Positions 48,603-59,098 of a DNA stretch of 64,000 bases are shown here, in pieces. The notes beneath the pieces are model-generated. The model was given only the letters and a program-made list of their open reading frames with translations. It was not told the origin of the DNA and made no database searches. This DNA comes from Saccharomycopsis fibuligera x Saccharomycopsis cf. fibuligera (Eukaryota > Ascomycota > Saccharomycetes > Ascoideales > Saccharomycopsidaceae). Positions within the stretch are counted from its first letter, which is position 1; every line of letters begins with the position of its first letter. The position numbers were made by a program, and so were the translations under genes. The stretch lies in assembly GCA_001936135.1 (NCBI GenBank), contig CP012817.1:62001-126000 (forward strand). Reading direction: 5' to 3'.

Positions 48603-49727
48603 TCAGTCTTCAAGACAGTCTAACTTTATAACATCAATACGCGGAGGCAAAGAAATATCCAAAAGGGGCGGATCACTTGTTATACTAGCCTGCGAAACAG
48701 GTACGTTATCAATTACCTCCAAAAATACTGAGTCTCTGTTTGTTGGTTTATCTGCATCATATGGGATAATTAAATCACCATCAAAATCTTCATTTTTATT
48801 ATTGCTAAAGCTATTCCTATTGTTCTTCTTACTTTCTTGTACTTTTTGAGGGGCATGTAATATAAAATCATTAGATTTGTGACTATTTTGGCGATTCTTG
48901 TTGAATAGATGATGAAGCTGACTCAAACGGTGCTTACACGAATTCTGTAAGTTTTGTGTTGACTTAATAGTCTTGTTTATGCTGATTTTATTGCTGATGT
49001 TGTTTTTTTCGTTTTTATAACTTTTTCTGTTGTCTTTTCTGTTGCCTTTACTGCTGTTGCCATTGCTGTCATAAACATCTTCAATACTGCTTAATATTTT
49101 GTACTTTTTTATTCTGTCTCCACTGTGCCTATTTTCGGCATCTTGGTAACATTCTCTAAGCTCCAAAATTGGTACGCTAATATGATGGTTTTCATCAACA
49201 ATTTCTTCCTCAATCTTGTAGGAAATAGTTCGACGGCCACTTGTTGATCTTGTTATTTGTTGTTGCTGATGACGATAATGTTCTTGTTGAGGCATCTTTG
49301 TGCTTTTGTTGATTGTGTTGTAAATATTATGATTTTCCTGTAACTTCAGTCTACTGCTGCTTCCCGAAAGTCCGTACGCCACCAACTCATCAGTACCGTT
49401 TTGACTAATTTTCCCTTTTGTTTTGCTACCAGAGGTGCTCTTTGTGTGGTTGGTTAAAGTAGTGAATTTTGAGTCATCGCTACTGTTCGAGACTCTTTGC
49501 TTTGTTGCCGATATTACTGATCTTGGAACTTTTGCAGCTGATTTTCTCAAACTGATCGAATCACGATAGTTTAGAAAGCTTTGTGATGTTCTATTTTCTT
49601 GACTTGAACACATATCAGAACAGTTATATTGTTGATTATTATGAAGATTTTGTGAAAGCTGGAGTTTATTTGTGTAGTGATCTCCTAAAATATGCTCAAA
49701 CAATGAATGTTTTTGCTCTGGTTCCAT
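48603..49727 (-). CDS. Orphan low-complexity basic protein
   Basis: 374 aa from the ATG at 49727 (MEPEQKHSLFEHILG); a longer frame would need a TTG start. Not recognised. It is rich in Asn, Ser, Lys and Gln with no membrane segment. Possible structured islands are SLFEHILGDHYTNKLQLSQ at the N-terminus, SYKIEEEIVDENHHISVPILELREC in the middle and an acidic C-terminal tail ending RIDVIKLDCLED. The composition suggests an intrinsically disordered cytosolic or nuclear protein, possibly a phosphorylated regulator. That the frame persists for over 1.1 kb in AT-rich DNA supports a real gene. Confidence 0.65.
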   Translation of the reverse strand: MEPEQKHSLFEHILGDHYTNKLQLSQNLHNNQQYNCSDMCSSQENRTSQSFLNYRDSISLRKSAAKVPRSVISATKQRVSNSSDDSKFTTLTNHTKSTSGSKTKGKISQNGTDELVAYGLSGSSSRLKLQENHNIYNTINKSTKMPQQEHYRHQQQQITRSTSGRRTISYKIEEEIVDENHHISVPILELRECYQDAENRHSGDRIKKYKILSSIEDVYDSNGNSSKGNRKDNRKSYKNEKNNISNKISINKTIKSTQNLQNSCKHRLSQLHHLFNKNRQNSHKSNDFILHAPQKVQESKKNNRNSFSNNKNEDFDGDLIIPYDADKPTNRDSVFLEVIDNVPVSQASITSDPPLLDISLPPRIDVIKLDCLED

Positions 49728-51804
49728 TCTGCTGCTGAATGGCAAAAGTATCAAAATGTATGGTATCTTTATCGGATGAATCAATGTGTGTATGTATTTA
49801 TGCGTAACCTATGCAAAGTGAAGTTCTCAAAAGTACGGCTATTACTGAAAGGATCAAATGTAAAAGGTATCTGAAGTAAATAAAAATAAAAAGGAAACAA
49901 TATATCTAAAATATCCCGGAATTACTATTCTTTATAGGCAACCTCAGTAAGAAGAAAAGGTCTATAGTATTAAGGAAGGATAGTACAAATAAATGGCTTA
50001 ACTGCATTACGAAGGAAAAAAAAGCGGCCATGACCAAACCAAACCAAACCTCAGCAGCAACAGTGACAGTAGCAGCAGCATCCCACAGTATCTATATATA
50101 GAAGCAGCCCTCTTGGCGCCATGTCTCCACATAAGCATACACAAAATGACTAGAGCTAACAGTCTTGCGATGCTACCAAAAATAAATTCCTTGAAGGAGC
50201 AACTTATATGGTGTGTGACATTGCTTTTTCCGACGTAAAGATTTGAAGCGATAATTGAAGGAGAACGCAACTCGCTGGCGATCACCGAGGCTTCATAGCA
50301 CGTAAAATGGCATACTTATGCATGTTGGGAGGAAGTTAGGGAAAAATAGTTACAAAGTGGCTAGCTTTCACCGATTAGACAAAGAAATCATTGGAAATCT
50401 TTAAAATTTAAAAAGCTGAAGTAGTCATTTTTACTGTAAGTCGGTAATAAGCAGGAACATATGGAGCTGCAAATTTCAGTAGATGCTATGATCAGCATAC
50501 ACAGTGGTACCAGGTTCCATGTCTTGATGACATTCGAATCTGCGCCCTTCAAATCATAACCCCTGTTCAAAAAATATGGCCTCAACTAATCTTTGTTGCT
50601 ATCTGTACTCTAACCCTTATGTGTAGATTTTTATTAAACTCAGAAATAAAAATTTTTGAACAAAAATGTAAAGATGGTATAGCAACATAACTTAAACACC
50701 TGTCCGTGAAAAATTATTCAGTCTGCCCAATTTTGGACTAGAAATATGATATTTGTCCGTATTACCTTCATTTTGATATGTAGTCGTAATACTTTGTGAA
50801 ATCACTACATGTATACAACCCATCAAACAGCTTCACTTAAGCTTGGTGAATCTAAAAACAAAGTGACGGCGGTTAAGGATATAAGCAATGGCATTTGAAT
50901 CTCGAAAGAACTTATCATATATGGCTGCATCATTTGTAAGTTCATACTGATTCAATAAGCACCCCTAAGTAAGTTTTCTAAGTCTTGTTTGCGAATACGT
51001 TTGTCTGGAGTATACGGACACATACATGCGGTTGCATACGATTTCACAGTGCCATGGCGGGCAAAGACTAACTTGAGCTTCCAATCACTTCAAAATGTGG
51101 GTGAAGTTTGATGACTGAAACAAGAGCAAATAAGCACCGAAGTTGGTGTTTAACCGGAAGAGATGCTGCGCATCAGTACGTAGTATTATTTCGGTTCAAA
51201 TTTGGGCAAGTTGCTGTTTTAATATTTACACAATACTATTCTTGAGTAGTTGTTGAGATCCTATTGCGTATGCCCCAGTTCCCTAAGATGTTTGTGCGGG
51301 CATAGTCCATTATTTCATTTTTTATCTTTATCATTTCTTTATGCATATATCTTCTCTCTCTCTTTTTTTTTTTTTTTTGTAGTTGTTGTTGTTGTTGCAG
51401 CCACACATCGTGCAGCGTAGACGAAACCTACTTAGTGTTATGTTTTTGTTGCGTAAGAAAAATAAATGTGGTTACAAGCCTCCTGTTGGAAGTTCAAGTA
51501 TATACGGAAGATCCAATTGATCACTGAGTGGCACAGCATTTATTGCTTACCAGTAAACCTCAAGAAAATTCTCTTGGTTCTTGTGGGCAAAGCGGCACTG
51601 TTTGCAGCAGCCTTGCTGCACTCGTAGGACGCATTTCCTTGAAAGTTGGACATCTGGCGCCCTCAGTGCGGTAATATTGCCAAAGCCTTTCGACCCATCG
51701 GCTTTTACTGGCCACTAATTCTGACGCTGCTTTTTGTATCCCTGCCAGAAATGCCGTTACCGTTACCATTACTGCAACTTTTCCGCTGCCAATGACTATA
51801 GTCG
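49728..51804. other. Two-kilobase spacer without recognised gene
   Basis: Holds the promoter of the orphan gene at 48603-49727 and the 3' region of the small gene at 51805-52185. A hydrophobic 92-codon minus-strand frame (50007-50285) starts with GTG and is not accepted. A T tract and GTT repeats occur at 51366-51398. No tRNA or transposon was seen. Confidence 0.5.
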
Positions 51805-52185
51805 CTAGTTGATACCGCAGTATTTTCTCAACAACCGGTGCTTCACTTCTGCTACCGACGAGGTGCCGTTCATAGTGATAGCCTGCTCTTCTTCCTGTTG
51901 CTGGTTGGGCGCGTGGCTGAACGAAGTTAAGGATGGAGTCAGCGGCTGCGTGGCTTTTGGAAAGTTCAAGGAGCTGATAAGCAAATAATCTTGATTCTCC
52001 AATGAGTTGGCAATGATTTGTTGACGTTTCTGTTTTTCGTAGTTGCTGGGCATTATTGGTTTGTTGTTGGCCACCTGTCTCGTAAACGGTTTCTCTTCTC
52101 TTGTTTTGCTTTTGATTTTGTTTCTCATGGCAAATCCAAATCGCTTCTGCCGCTGACTGCGCTTGGATGCGCTAGTGTGTGGCAT
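51805..52185 (-). CDS. Small basic protein, nucleolar/nuclear type
   Basis: 126 aa from an ATG; not recognised with certainty. The first about 60 residues are strongly basic (SKRSQRQKRFGFAMRNKIK, KTREEKPFTRQ, NYEKQKRQQ), as in small ribosome-biogenesis or nuclear proteins. The C-terminal half is Ser/Thr/Gln-rich and ends VKHRLLRKYCGIN. It is transcribed divergently from dipeptidyl peptidase III, with a GTCACGTG-type box 14 bp upstream of the ATG, close enough to lie in the core promoter. Function not assigned. Confidence 0.6.
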   Translation of the reverse strand: MPHTSASKRSQRQKRFGFAMRNKIKSKTREEKPFTRQVANNKPIMPSNYEKQKRQQIIANSLENQDYLLISSLNFPKATQPLTPSLTSFSHAPNQQQEEEQAITMNGTSSVAEVKHRLLRKYCGIN

Positions 52186-52198
52186 AATGCATGCGGCC

Positions 52199-52206
52199 CA
52201 CGTGAC
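52199..52206. promoter_or_regulatory. Cbf1-type box CACGTGAC
   Basis: Reverse complement GTCACGTG matches the RTCACGTG consensus. It lies in the 296-bp divergent spacer between the small basic protein gene and the DPP III gene. Confidence 0.55.
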
Positions 52207-52481
52207 AAGGTCCGGTAATGTGGCGCCGCCACTACTTCATAAAAGGGTGTTTACACCCCTTATTGGCGCCCCATGGCGGCTGTCTCGCGAAACTGTTTTG
52301 TTGAGCGTCTTTTCTCCGCGCTTAGTGGCCCGATTAATGCTTGTATAATAAACAATCAACCAATTTAGCTTCATCATCGCCATCATCATATATAACCAAA
52401 CACTAATCCTTTCTCCCTCGTTTTTTGTTTTTCAATCCCGCTCTCTTCTCTTTTGCTTCTCTTTTTTTTTCCCCCTCTCTC

Positions 52482-54620
52482 ATGAGAAGATTCCTCAACC
52501 AACCAACTAGAGTATTCAAAAGAATGTCTTCCCAGTTTTTTGCCGACCAGAAACCTCCAATCTGCTCGTTCAACGCCAAGCACCATTTTGACAACTTGAG
52601 CGCTAATGAGCAAAAATATGCTTACCACTTGCACAAAGCCAGTCACTGGGGTTCTAGAGCAGTGCTTAGATCCGTTAGTAATGAGTCTGATACTATTTTC
52701 GACTTGATCTTAAAACTTCATAAAGCAATTAATGGCAATTACACTGACTTGAAAAGTAAAGTTGGTGGGGATGCAGCTGACCAAGTTGTTACTGGCTACT
52801 TGGAATACGCATCTCAGTTCTTGTCCAATTTGGGTAACTTCAAATCTTTTGGTGATGTCAAGTTTATTCCAAGAATCCACCAAGCCCAATTCAAGCAGGT
52901 AGTTGATGCTGCCAACGACAAGCAAGTCTCTGAGCTTTTCAATGAAGTCAGCGCTAAGATCTACTCGGTTAATGAAAACGATATTCTCTTGGGCTTGAAT
53001 AAGGACAAATCTCACATTAACTCCTCTTACTATGTAGGAGATGTGCCGTTCACTGACAATGAAATTAAAACTATCAATAGAGTGTTGACTACGCACAATA
53101 TCCTTCCAGAAAACACCAGAGTTGAAAAAAAATCCTCTTCTGAATTCAACTTGCTTGTGGCTTCGGCATTGACGGAAAACACCATTCCAGAAGAATACCC
53201 AGCCGAGCCAATTGCTTTCCAAATTGATGGCAAAGATGCCAAGTTGCACATCAAGTTTGGTGACCATGCTCCACAATTTGCTCAAATTGCTGACCATTTT
53301 GAAAAAGCTAAGCAATATGCTGCCAATGAAATTCAAAAGGAAATGTTGGACGCTTATGCTAAATCTTTCAAGACTGGTTCATTGGAACAACACAAAGAAT
53401 CTCAAAGAAAATGGGTCAAAGATATTGGACCTGCCGTGGAGTCCAACATCGGGTTCATTGAAACTTATAGAGATCCATACGGTATTCGTGGTGAATGGGA
53501 AGGTCTTGTCAGTACCGTAAACAAGGAACGTACCGAAAAATTCGGTAATTTGGTCAGCAATGCCGAGAAATTTATCAAAACCTTACCATGGGATAAAGCT
53601 TATGAAAAAGATACTTTTACTCCACCAGATTTCACCTCATTAGAAGTCATTACTTTTGCTGGTAGTGGTATTCCTGCGGGTATCAATATTCCAAATTATG
53701 ACGATATTAGAATCAATATTGGTTTCAAAAATGTCAGTTTGGGTAACATCTTGAATGCTAAAGATTCTTCTGATAAGCCAGTGACTTTCATTGATGAGAA
53801 ACTCAATGAATTGTTTAAAGCTACTCAAGGTGAAGCCTTTGAAGTGCAAGTTGGTATTCACGAATTGCTCGGTCATGGTTCAGGTAAATTACTTATCCAG
53901 GAAGATGACGACAAGTTCAACTTTGACAAAGCCAACCCACCATTGGGACTCAATGGTAAACCAGTGGAAACTTATTACAAGAAAAATACCACTTGGGGTT
54001 CTGTCTTTGGCCAATTAGCTGGTCCATACGAAGAATGCCGCGCAGAAAGTGTGGCCATGTACTTGATTACTAACCGTGAACTTTTGAGCATTTTTGGCAT
54101 CACTGACAAGCAAAAGCAAAATGAAATTATTCATATTGGTTATTTACTTATGGCCAGAGCTGGTCTTGTTGGATTAGAATTTTGGGATCCGCAGTCAAAG
54201 AAGTGGGGCCAGCCACATATGCAAGCCCGTTTTTCAATTTTGAAAACATTCTTGGAAGCTGGTGAAGATTTTGTTAAGTTTGAATATACCGATAAGGAAA
54301 ATTTCAGTGATTTGAAGATCGTTTTGGATGAATCCAAGATTGAAAGTGTTGGACAACCAGCAATTGGAGAATACTTGAAACAGTTGCATGTTTACAAATG
54401 CAGTGGTGACTATGAAGGTGGTGCAAGTTTGTTTAACGACCGTAGTAGTGTCCCAGAAGATATTGCCAAATTCAGAGACGTGGTTTTATCTAAAAAATTA
54501 CCAAGAAAACAATTTGTGCAACCAAATTTGGTGATGAAAGAAGACGGTGCAGTAGAATATAAAGATTATCCGTTGACTGCGGAAGGGATTATTCAAAGTT
54601 TTGCTGAAAGAGAAGTGTAA
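52482..54620 (+). CDS. Dipeptidyl peptidase III
   Basis: Zinc metallopeptidase of family M49 that removes dipeptides from oligopeptides; orthologue of S. cerevisiae YOL057W. Zinc motif HELLGH has its first His at 53859 (residue 446 counted from the second ATG). The second motif EECRAES lies about 57 residues later. Family blocks YLEYASQFLSNLGNFKSFGD and FIETYRDPYGIRGEWEG are present. Two in-frame ATGs are plausible: 52524 (MSSQFFADQK) matches the homologue's start, giving 698 aa. 52482 adds MRRFLNQPTRVFKR, a basic, acid-free segment like a mitochondrial presequence, giving 712 aa. Two forms with different location are possible. A frame from 52425 needs TTG and is rejected. Confidence 0.95.
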   Translation: MRRFLNQPTRVFKRMSSQFFADQKPPICSFNAKHHFDNLSANEQKYAYHLHKASHWGSRAVLRSVSNESDTIFDLILKLHKAINGNYTDLKSKVGGDAADQVVTGYLEYASQFLSNLGNFKSFGDVKFIPRIHQAQFKQVVDAANDKQVSELFNEVSAKIYSVNENDILLGLNKDKSHINSSYYVGDVPFTDNEIKTINRVLTTHNILPENTRVEKKSSSEFNLLVASALTENTIPEEYPAEPIAFQIDGKDAKLHIKFGDHAPQFAQIADHFEKAKQYAANEIQKEMLDAYAKSFKTGSLEQHKESQRKWVKDIGPAVESNIGFIETYRDPYGIRGEWEGLVSTVNKERTEKFGNLVSNAEKFIKTLPWDKAYEKDTFTPPDFTSLEVITFAGSGIPAGINIPNYDDIRINIGFKNVSLGNILNAKDSSDKPVTFIDEKLNELFKATQGEAFEVQVGIHELLGHGSGKLLIQEDDDKFNFDKANPPLGLNGKPVETYYKKNTTWGSVFGQLAGPYEECRAESVAMYLITNRELLSIFGITDKQKQNEIIHIGYLLMARAGLVGLEFWDPQSKKWGQPHMQARFSILKTFLEAGEDFVKFEYTDKENFSDLKIVLDESKIESVGQPAIGEYLKQLHVYKCSGDYEGGASLFNDRSSVPEDIAKFRDVVLSKKLPRKQFVQPNLVMKEDGAVEYKDYPLTAEGIIQSFAEREV

Positions 54621-55769
54621 ACTATCTGGACAGCAAATAGTGTAATATTTCATATAAACTTGAGTAAATAAATATTTTCTAGTGAGTCACTTGGAGCTAA
54701 AATATACAGTACCTGTTATTTTTTTACTTCGTCCTTTTATTGGCTTAGTTGTCCTGCTACACAAGCTAAATAAATTTGGTATTTGTGTGTGATAGTTTTT
54801 GGGATTTCAACATCAACTTTAACAGTTTACAAGTTTTTCAAGTGCTCGGGCTTGTGCTATTGTTTTGTTTTTCATGGAGATGGCTGAGATATGCTGTTTT
54901 AGAGACTTTAGACGCTTAGAGTGAAAGTAGCATTAATTTGGTCTTGTTTACGTATGTTCTTAGAGCCACTATATCAGCTATTATGTACTGGTATCAGTAC
55001 TTGAGTGGCAAGGAGTTAGAGTTAGAAGGGCAAAGAGAAAAATAATAATAGCAGGTTCAGAACAAATTAGCTAGAAATATCTTTGCAGGGGTAGCTTTGT
55101 TTTAGCCAATCATAAGCTAGTTTGTAATACTGGTGATTGGGATATCAAGCAATAGTGTACTAATTATATACAATTAACTAGAAACAGTGATCACCCTTAT
55201 TTAAAAGAACAACCTAAAAGGGAAGTTAATGGCAGTCATTCAAAAGGTAATGCTGACAACATAGAATTGGATAGACTAAACGTAGACTTATGTTACATAA
55301 TTTGTTTGTTTTCATTGTTTGGGATCTACCAAATGGAAAACTATACTAGTGACTGTCTAATATGACAGGCATTTTTAATACTGCTAGTATTGCCAATAGC
55401 GAATCCTCACTAACCCTGATATATTTTAGTGGATATTAATGCCGTTAATGCTGCGCTATATTTAGACATTTAACGCATTGCGGACCTACAGTACCTATAT
55501 AATACGAGGTTCCTATATAACATGTTGTGGGACTACATGATTGCGAGAAACAGACTTTAGAAATAAAAAGATACAGTGTTGGCTAATACTTATTATTTAA
55601 AGAGATTAAAAAAATGAAAATAAAGTATAGATATGGAAATTTGTAAAAGAAAAGCTAAAAAAAAATTATTCAGCAAAAAGAAATGAAGAGAAGGCAAAGC
55701 AATGGGTCAACCATCACATGCCAATATACAAAAGCAAATCATAAAATGTTTTAAGATCAGCGGCGCAAG
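54621..55769. other. Convergent AT-rich spacer
   Basis: 3' regions of the DPP III gene (+) and the secreted repeat protein gene (-). 1.15 kb with no supported ORF, RNA gene or LTR. Confidence 0.5.
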
Positions 55770-56159
55770 TTAGGTCAATTTGTTGGCCAAATTATTACCT
55801 TTTTCAAGCATCTTATTTTTAGCAGCGGCAGCTTGTTCAGCAATTGCTGGGTGGTGTGCCTTCAAAGGTAAATGTTCCTTTGGAACAGAAAGCAAATTCG
55901 ATCCACTGCTGGAACCAGAAGATGATTGGTGTGCTTTTGCAGGCAAGTGTTCCTTAGGGACGGAAAGAAGGTTTGTGTTAGGCAATCCTCTGGCTTCGAG
56001 CTGTTCTTCTTGTTCAATAGCAGCAGAACCGGTAGCAGCAGAGCCAGTAGCAGCAGCAACAGCAGTACCATTGGATTGTGTTTCTAACACTGGTGCAGCA
56101 AAAACGCCAGAGTAGGCAATGCAAGAGAGAGCAATAGCGAAAGTAGTACCGAACTTCAT
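55770..56159 (-). CDS. Small secreted protein with two 15-residue repeats
   Basis: 129 aa; not recognised. A signal peptide covers about residues 1-21 (MKFGTTFAIALSCIAYSGVFA), then a Thr/Ala/Gly-rich pro-region with one NGT sequon and an acidic EQEEQLEAR segment. Two copies of NLLSVPKEHLPxKAH follow at residues 63-77 and 88-102, separated by a Gln/Ser/Gly linker. The C-terminus is an amphipathic Ala/Lys-rich helix. There is no Lys-Arg site; the only Arg is at residue 57, just before the repeats. The layout is that of a secreted peptide precursor or small cell-wall protein. The TATA box about 145 bp upstream is a perfect TATATAAAAG, suggesting regulated, possibly strong expression. Confidence 0.75.
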   Translation of the reverse strand: MKFGTTFAIALSCIAYSGVFAAPVLETQSNGTAVAAATGSAATGSAAIEQEEQLEARGLPNTNLLSVPKEHLPAKAHQSSSGSSSGSNLLSVPKEHLPLKAHHPAIAEQAAAAKNKMLEKGNNLANKLT

Positions 56160-56301
56160 TATGTGAGAATTTAGTTTTTGTGGATATGTTCAAAGTGGAG
56201 GGATGAGTGGCTTTAGTGGTTATAAAAGATTGATTGTTGATGTTTTAATAAGAATAAGATGAGACTATCCAGAGCAGCCAAACTTAGGGGATGTCAAGGG
56301 G

Positions 56302-56311
56302 CTTTTATATA
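56302..56311 (-). promoter_or_regulatory. TATA box of secreted repeat protein gene
   Basis: TATATAAAAG on the minus strand, about 145 bp upstream of the ATG at 56159. Confidence 0.65.
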
Positions 56312-56884
56312 GGCTTGGAGTATCCTCGAAAGCATTGGAAAGTTCATATTGCTTACATTGCGGCTTTGCAATAACTCGCACCGTGGACGTGTTGGAACTG
56401 ACACAGAAGTTGGCATCCGTATAGGTATGAATGGGACGGCATGGTTTCAATGTTGCGCTTGTGGAAGTTAATATTCTTGATGTATATTCGATACGCGAAC
56501 GTATTGGAGGTATGCTCCTGTTTATTGTGAGTGGAAGCACAGTATCAGAATATGAGAACGACAGGATGTCGAGAGCAACGGCACCTTTGTCTATGGTAAC
56601 TATCAACTACAAATAATATCTTGTAATATCCTGTGGACTGCATCATGGTTTTTGATGTCTCTTTAAGTTTCAGGTCTAGATCGGCATGCAGCTGTCTGCT
56701 ACCTGGTGCCGAGCGATGTGATTGTCCATTTTGGGCACCCTTCCCATGATTATGTCTCAACTGACCATATCAACAGGGCTAATTTGTAAATAAAGCTTTT
56801 CACATGATAGTCATATGATCATTCACATAACCCTGAGGTCTGCTCTGTTTAAAGTAAACCCCGGTCACGCTACTCATTTGATAG

Positions 56885-56892
56885 CACGTGAT
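56885..56892. promoter_or_regulatory. Cbf1-type box upstream of RPL12
   Basis: CACGTGAT, reverse complement ATCACGTG, about 325 bp before the RPL12 ATG. In Candida albicans Cbf1 together with Tbf1 controls ribosomal-protein genes, so the site is plausible. Confidence 0.55.
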
Positions 56893-57214
56893 TATTACCG
56901 GAACAAGGAAAATAAAGAAAAAGTGCAGAAATCCGCCGAAAAAGAAAAAAAAACCGCTTCAAGACCGCTGAATCGCGGGACGGGCAACCCCATTGCGAAT
57001 CCTTCCCGCCCTCTGTTAGCTGCTGTCCTCGCTACTCTCACTCATACCCTCGCTCTCTGCTCTCTGCTCTCGCACACTCTCTGCGGGTCTGCCATACCCG
57101 TTCCCAGAAAAAAAAAAACCTTTCAAAAGTTTTTCTTTCACTACATTAACTATTTCATTCCCTTTGGTTATTCAGCAGCATTAAGCAACAAACCTATAAA
57201 ATAACAACAGCAAA

Positions 57215-57712
57215 ATGCCTCCAAAGTTTGACCCAAATGAAGTTAAATACCTCTACTTGAGAGCCGTTGGTGGTGAAGTTGGTGCTTCTTCCGCTTTGGC
57301 CCCAAAGATTGGTCCTTTAGGTTTGTCTCCAAAGAAGGTTGGTGAAGATATTGCCAAAGCTACCAAGGACTTCAAAGGTATCAAGGTTACTGTGCAATTG
57401 AAAATCCAAAACCGTCAAGCTCAAGCTTCTGTTGTTCCAGCCGCTTCTTCTCTTGTCATCACTGCTTTGAAAGAAGCTCCAAGAGACAGAAAGAAGGTCA
57501 AGAACGTTAAGCACACCGGTAACATTCCATTCACTGAAATTATTGAAATTGCCAAGAAGATGCAACACAAATCTTTCGGTAAATCTTTGGCTTCTGTGAC
57601 TAAAGAAATCTTGGGTACTGCTCAATCCGTTGGTGCTCGTGTTGACGGTAAGCCAGCTCACGACATCATTGATGCTATTAACGAAGGGGAATTAGAAGTC
57701 CCAGAAAACTAA
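57215..57712 (+). CDS. RPL12: 60S ribosomal protein uL11 (Rpl12)
   Basis: 165 aa cytosolic large-subunit protein forming the base of the P-stalk with rRNA of the GTPase-associated centre. It begins [20 protein letters not shown], then [21 protein letters not shown], the Pro-rich uL11 N-terminal domain. The C-terminal rRNA-binding domain has [21 protein letters not shown] and the [11 protein letters not shown] block. Length equals that of S. cerevisiae Rpl12. No intron. Codons are highly biased (GGT, TTG, AAG, GCT), as in strongly expressed yeast genes. Confidence 0.98.
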   Translation: MPPKFDPNEVKYLYLRAVGGEVGASSALAPKIGPLGLSPKKVGEDIAKATKDFKGIKVTVQLKIQNRQAQASVVPAASSLVITALKEAPRDRKKVKNVKHTGNIPFTEIIEIAKKMQHKSFGKSLASVTKEILGTAQSVGARVDGKPAHDIIDAINEGELEVPEN

Positions 57713-59098
57713 GTTTCCTTTTTTTAATGTGTGTTTTTTTTCTCTAAATGTATTTTCAATACAGGTTTAATTGATCAAATTATGGGTTTTCTATTACGTG
57801 GGCAAGTTACAGAGAGAGATGAGAATAACAAGGAGAGAAGTTTGGGAAAAAGATTAAAAACGATATCAAGATCACAAGATCAAGACTCAGAACATGAAGA
57901 CGTAGATGGACACCCAATACTGAAGACATTTTATTTACTATTATTTTTCGTTATTTTTTTTTTTTTTTTTTTTTTTGATTTTCAGTTTATTTTCGTTTTT
58001 CGTCAGTTTGCCGACACTCTGGTGCTGTTCTTTTCTACTGTGAACAGTTCCTATTTTGGTTGCAAACAAGATCAACTCACTCATTACTCATCACAATAGC
58101 CGAACTAAATGGCTATAGTGATCCATTTCAAGTGTGAACATTTGCCTTCAAGAAAGTCTTTTCATTATTTTATTTTTTTCTCCATATTTTTTACTATCTT
58201 CTTTTTCATGTCTATAATATCTCATGTTTTGCGGAGATCTGGAAATCAAAGTGCATTGTCACCAACAATCAATCCTCTGCGGGAAGTTCATATCTGGTGC
58301 GTGAGATTAGATCTCAACTTAGAGTAACCGGTGCATCATGTGTTATCTTTTCCCATCTCGTCTCTTGCGATCTCATTTTCTTTCTTGCTAGCCTGCGGTC
58401 ATTTGTAGACTGCTTTATTCTTTTTTTTGTAGACTATATGTAGGCATGGCTATCACCTGCAATTAACAGGCACCGTTTGCTGTTGCTGTTTGCTGGAATT
58501 TTCGGCAGTTTTCTTGATTTGCGGCACAGTTTTCCAAATGAAAACTTCAGGTTTAACTGTTTTATACTTGTTCACCATCAATAAACAAACGTCTTTTTTG
58601 AACAAACAATTTGAAAACAAACTTCGTCATTCCGTTCCTGTAATTAACGTTCCCAAAACTGCTGAAATCAGTGTGGAAAGTGGTATAAAGTGCTGTGTTT
58701 TCAACTATTCCGTAGAATCAGCTACTGCAGTGCGACGCACGCTGCTGCAGGCCACGCTCTCCCAAAATTCACCACGCTTCCACCAATTCTAACACAGCAG
58801 CAGCAGCAACAGCAAAACTGCCATCGCAATTTTTTTCTTCTTGCCATCTTGCAAATTGCCTTGTTTCCCTCCATTAAAATTTGCCTCCCTGTCCCCCTTC
58901 TTTCACAATTGCATGTCCTTTAGGATTCTGGTTGTCTATATATATCCTGCACTAGCCGTCCTTTTTGCCTTTTTTTGTCCAATTCTTCTCCAGAACCAAT
59001 TACTCACGGCAGATCTATCATCAATTGATACCAGATCTTCTCACCTCATTGCCACTGTTACTGATCCTACTGATAAAAATAATAATAACAGCACCAAC
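57713..59098. other. RPL12 3' region and phosphoglucomutase promoter
   Basis: 1.39 kb with T tracts (notably about 57954-57976) and a CAG/CAA-rich segment near 58797-58815. The frame of the following gene is open back to an ATG at 58913, so part may be translated in an N-extended isoform. Confidence 0.5.

Larger units (their letters stand above)
56160..57214. other. Divergent spacer, repeat protein / RPL12
   Basis: Contains the promoter of the secreted repeat protein, a Cbf1-type box (56885-56892) on the RPL12 side, and pyrimidine-rich DNA before RPL12. Short ORFs are not supported. Confidence 0.5.

Noticed and set aside
50007-50285. Hydrophobic 92-codon minus-strand frame
   Set aside because: Begins with GTG, no early ATG, no upstream exon with splice signals, no recognisable family.
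54621-55769. Possible solo LTR or tRNA in AT-rich spacers
   Set aside because: No TG...CA-bounded repeat with target duplication and no A/B-box pair was found by eye here or in other spacers. A tRNAscan or LTR search would be decisive.
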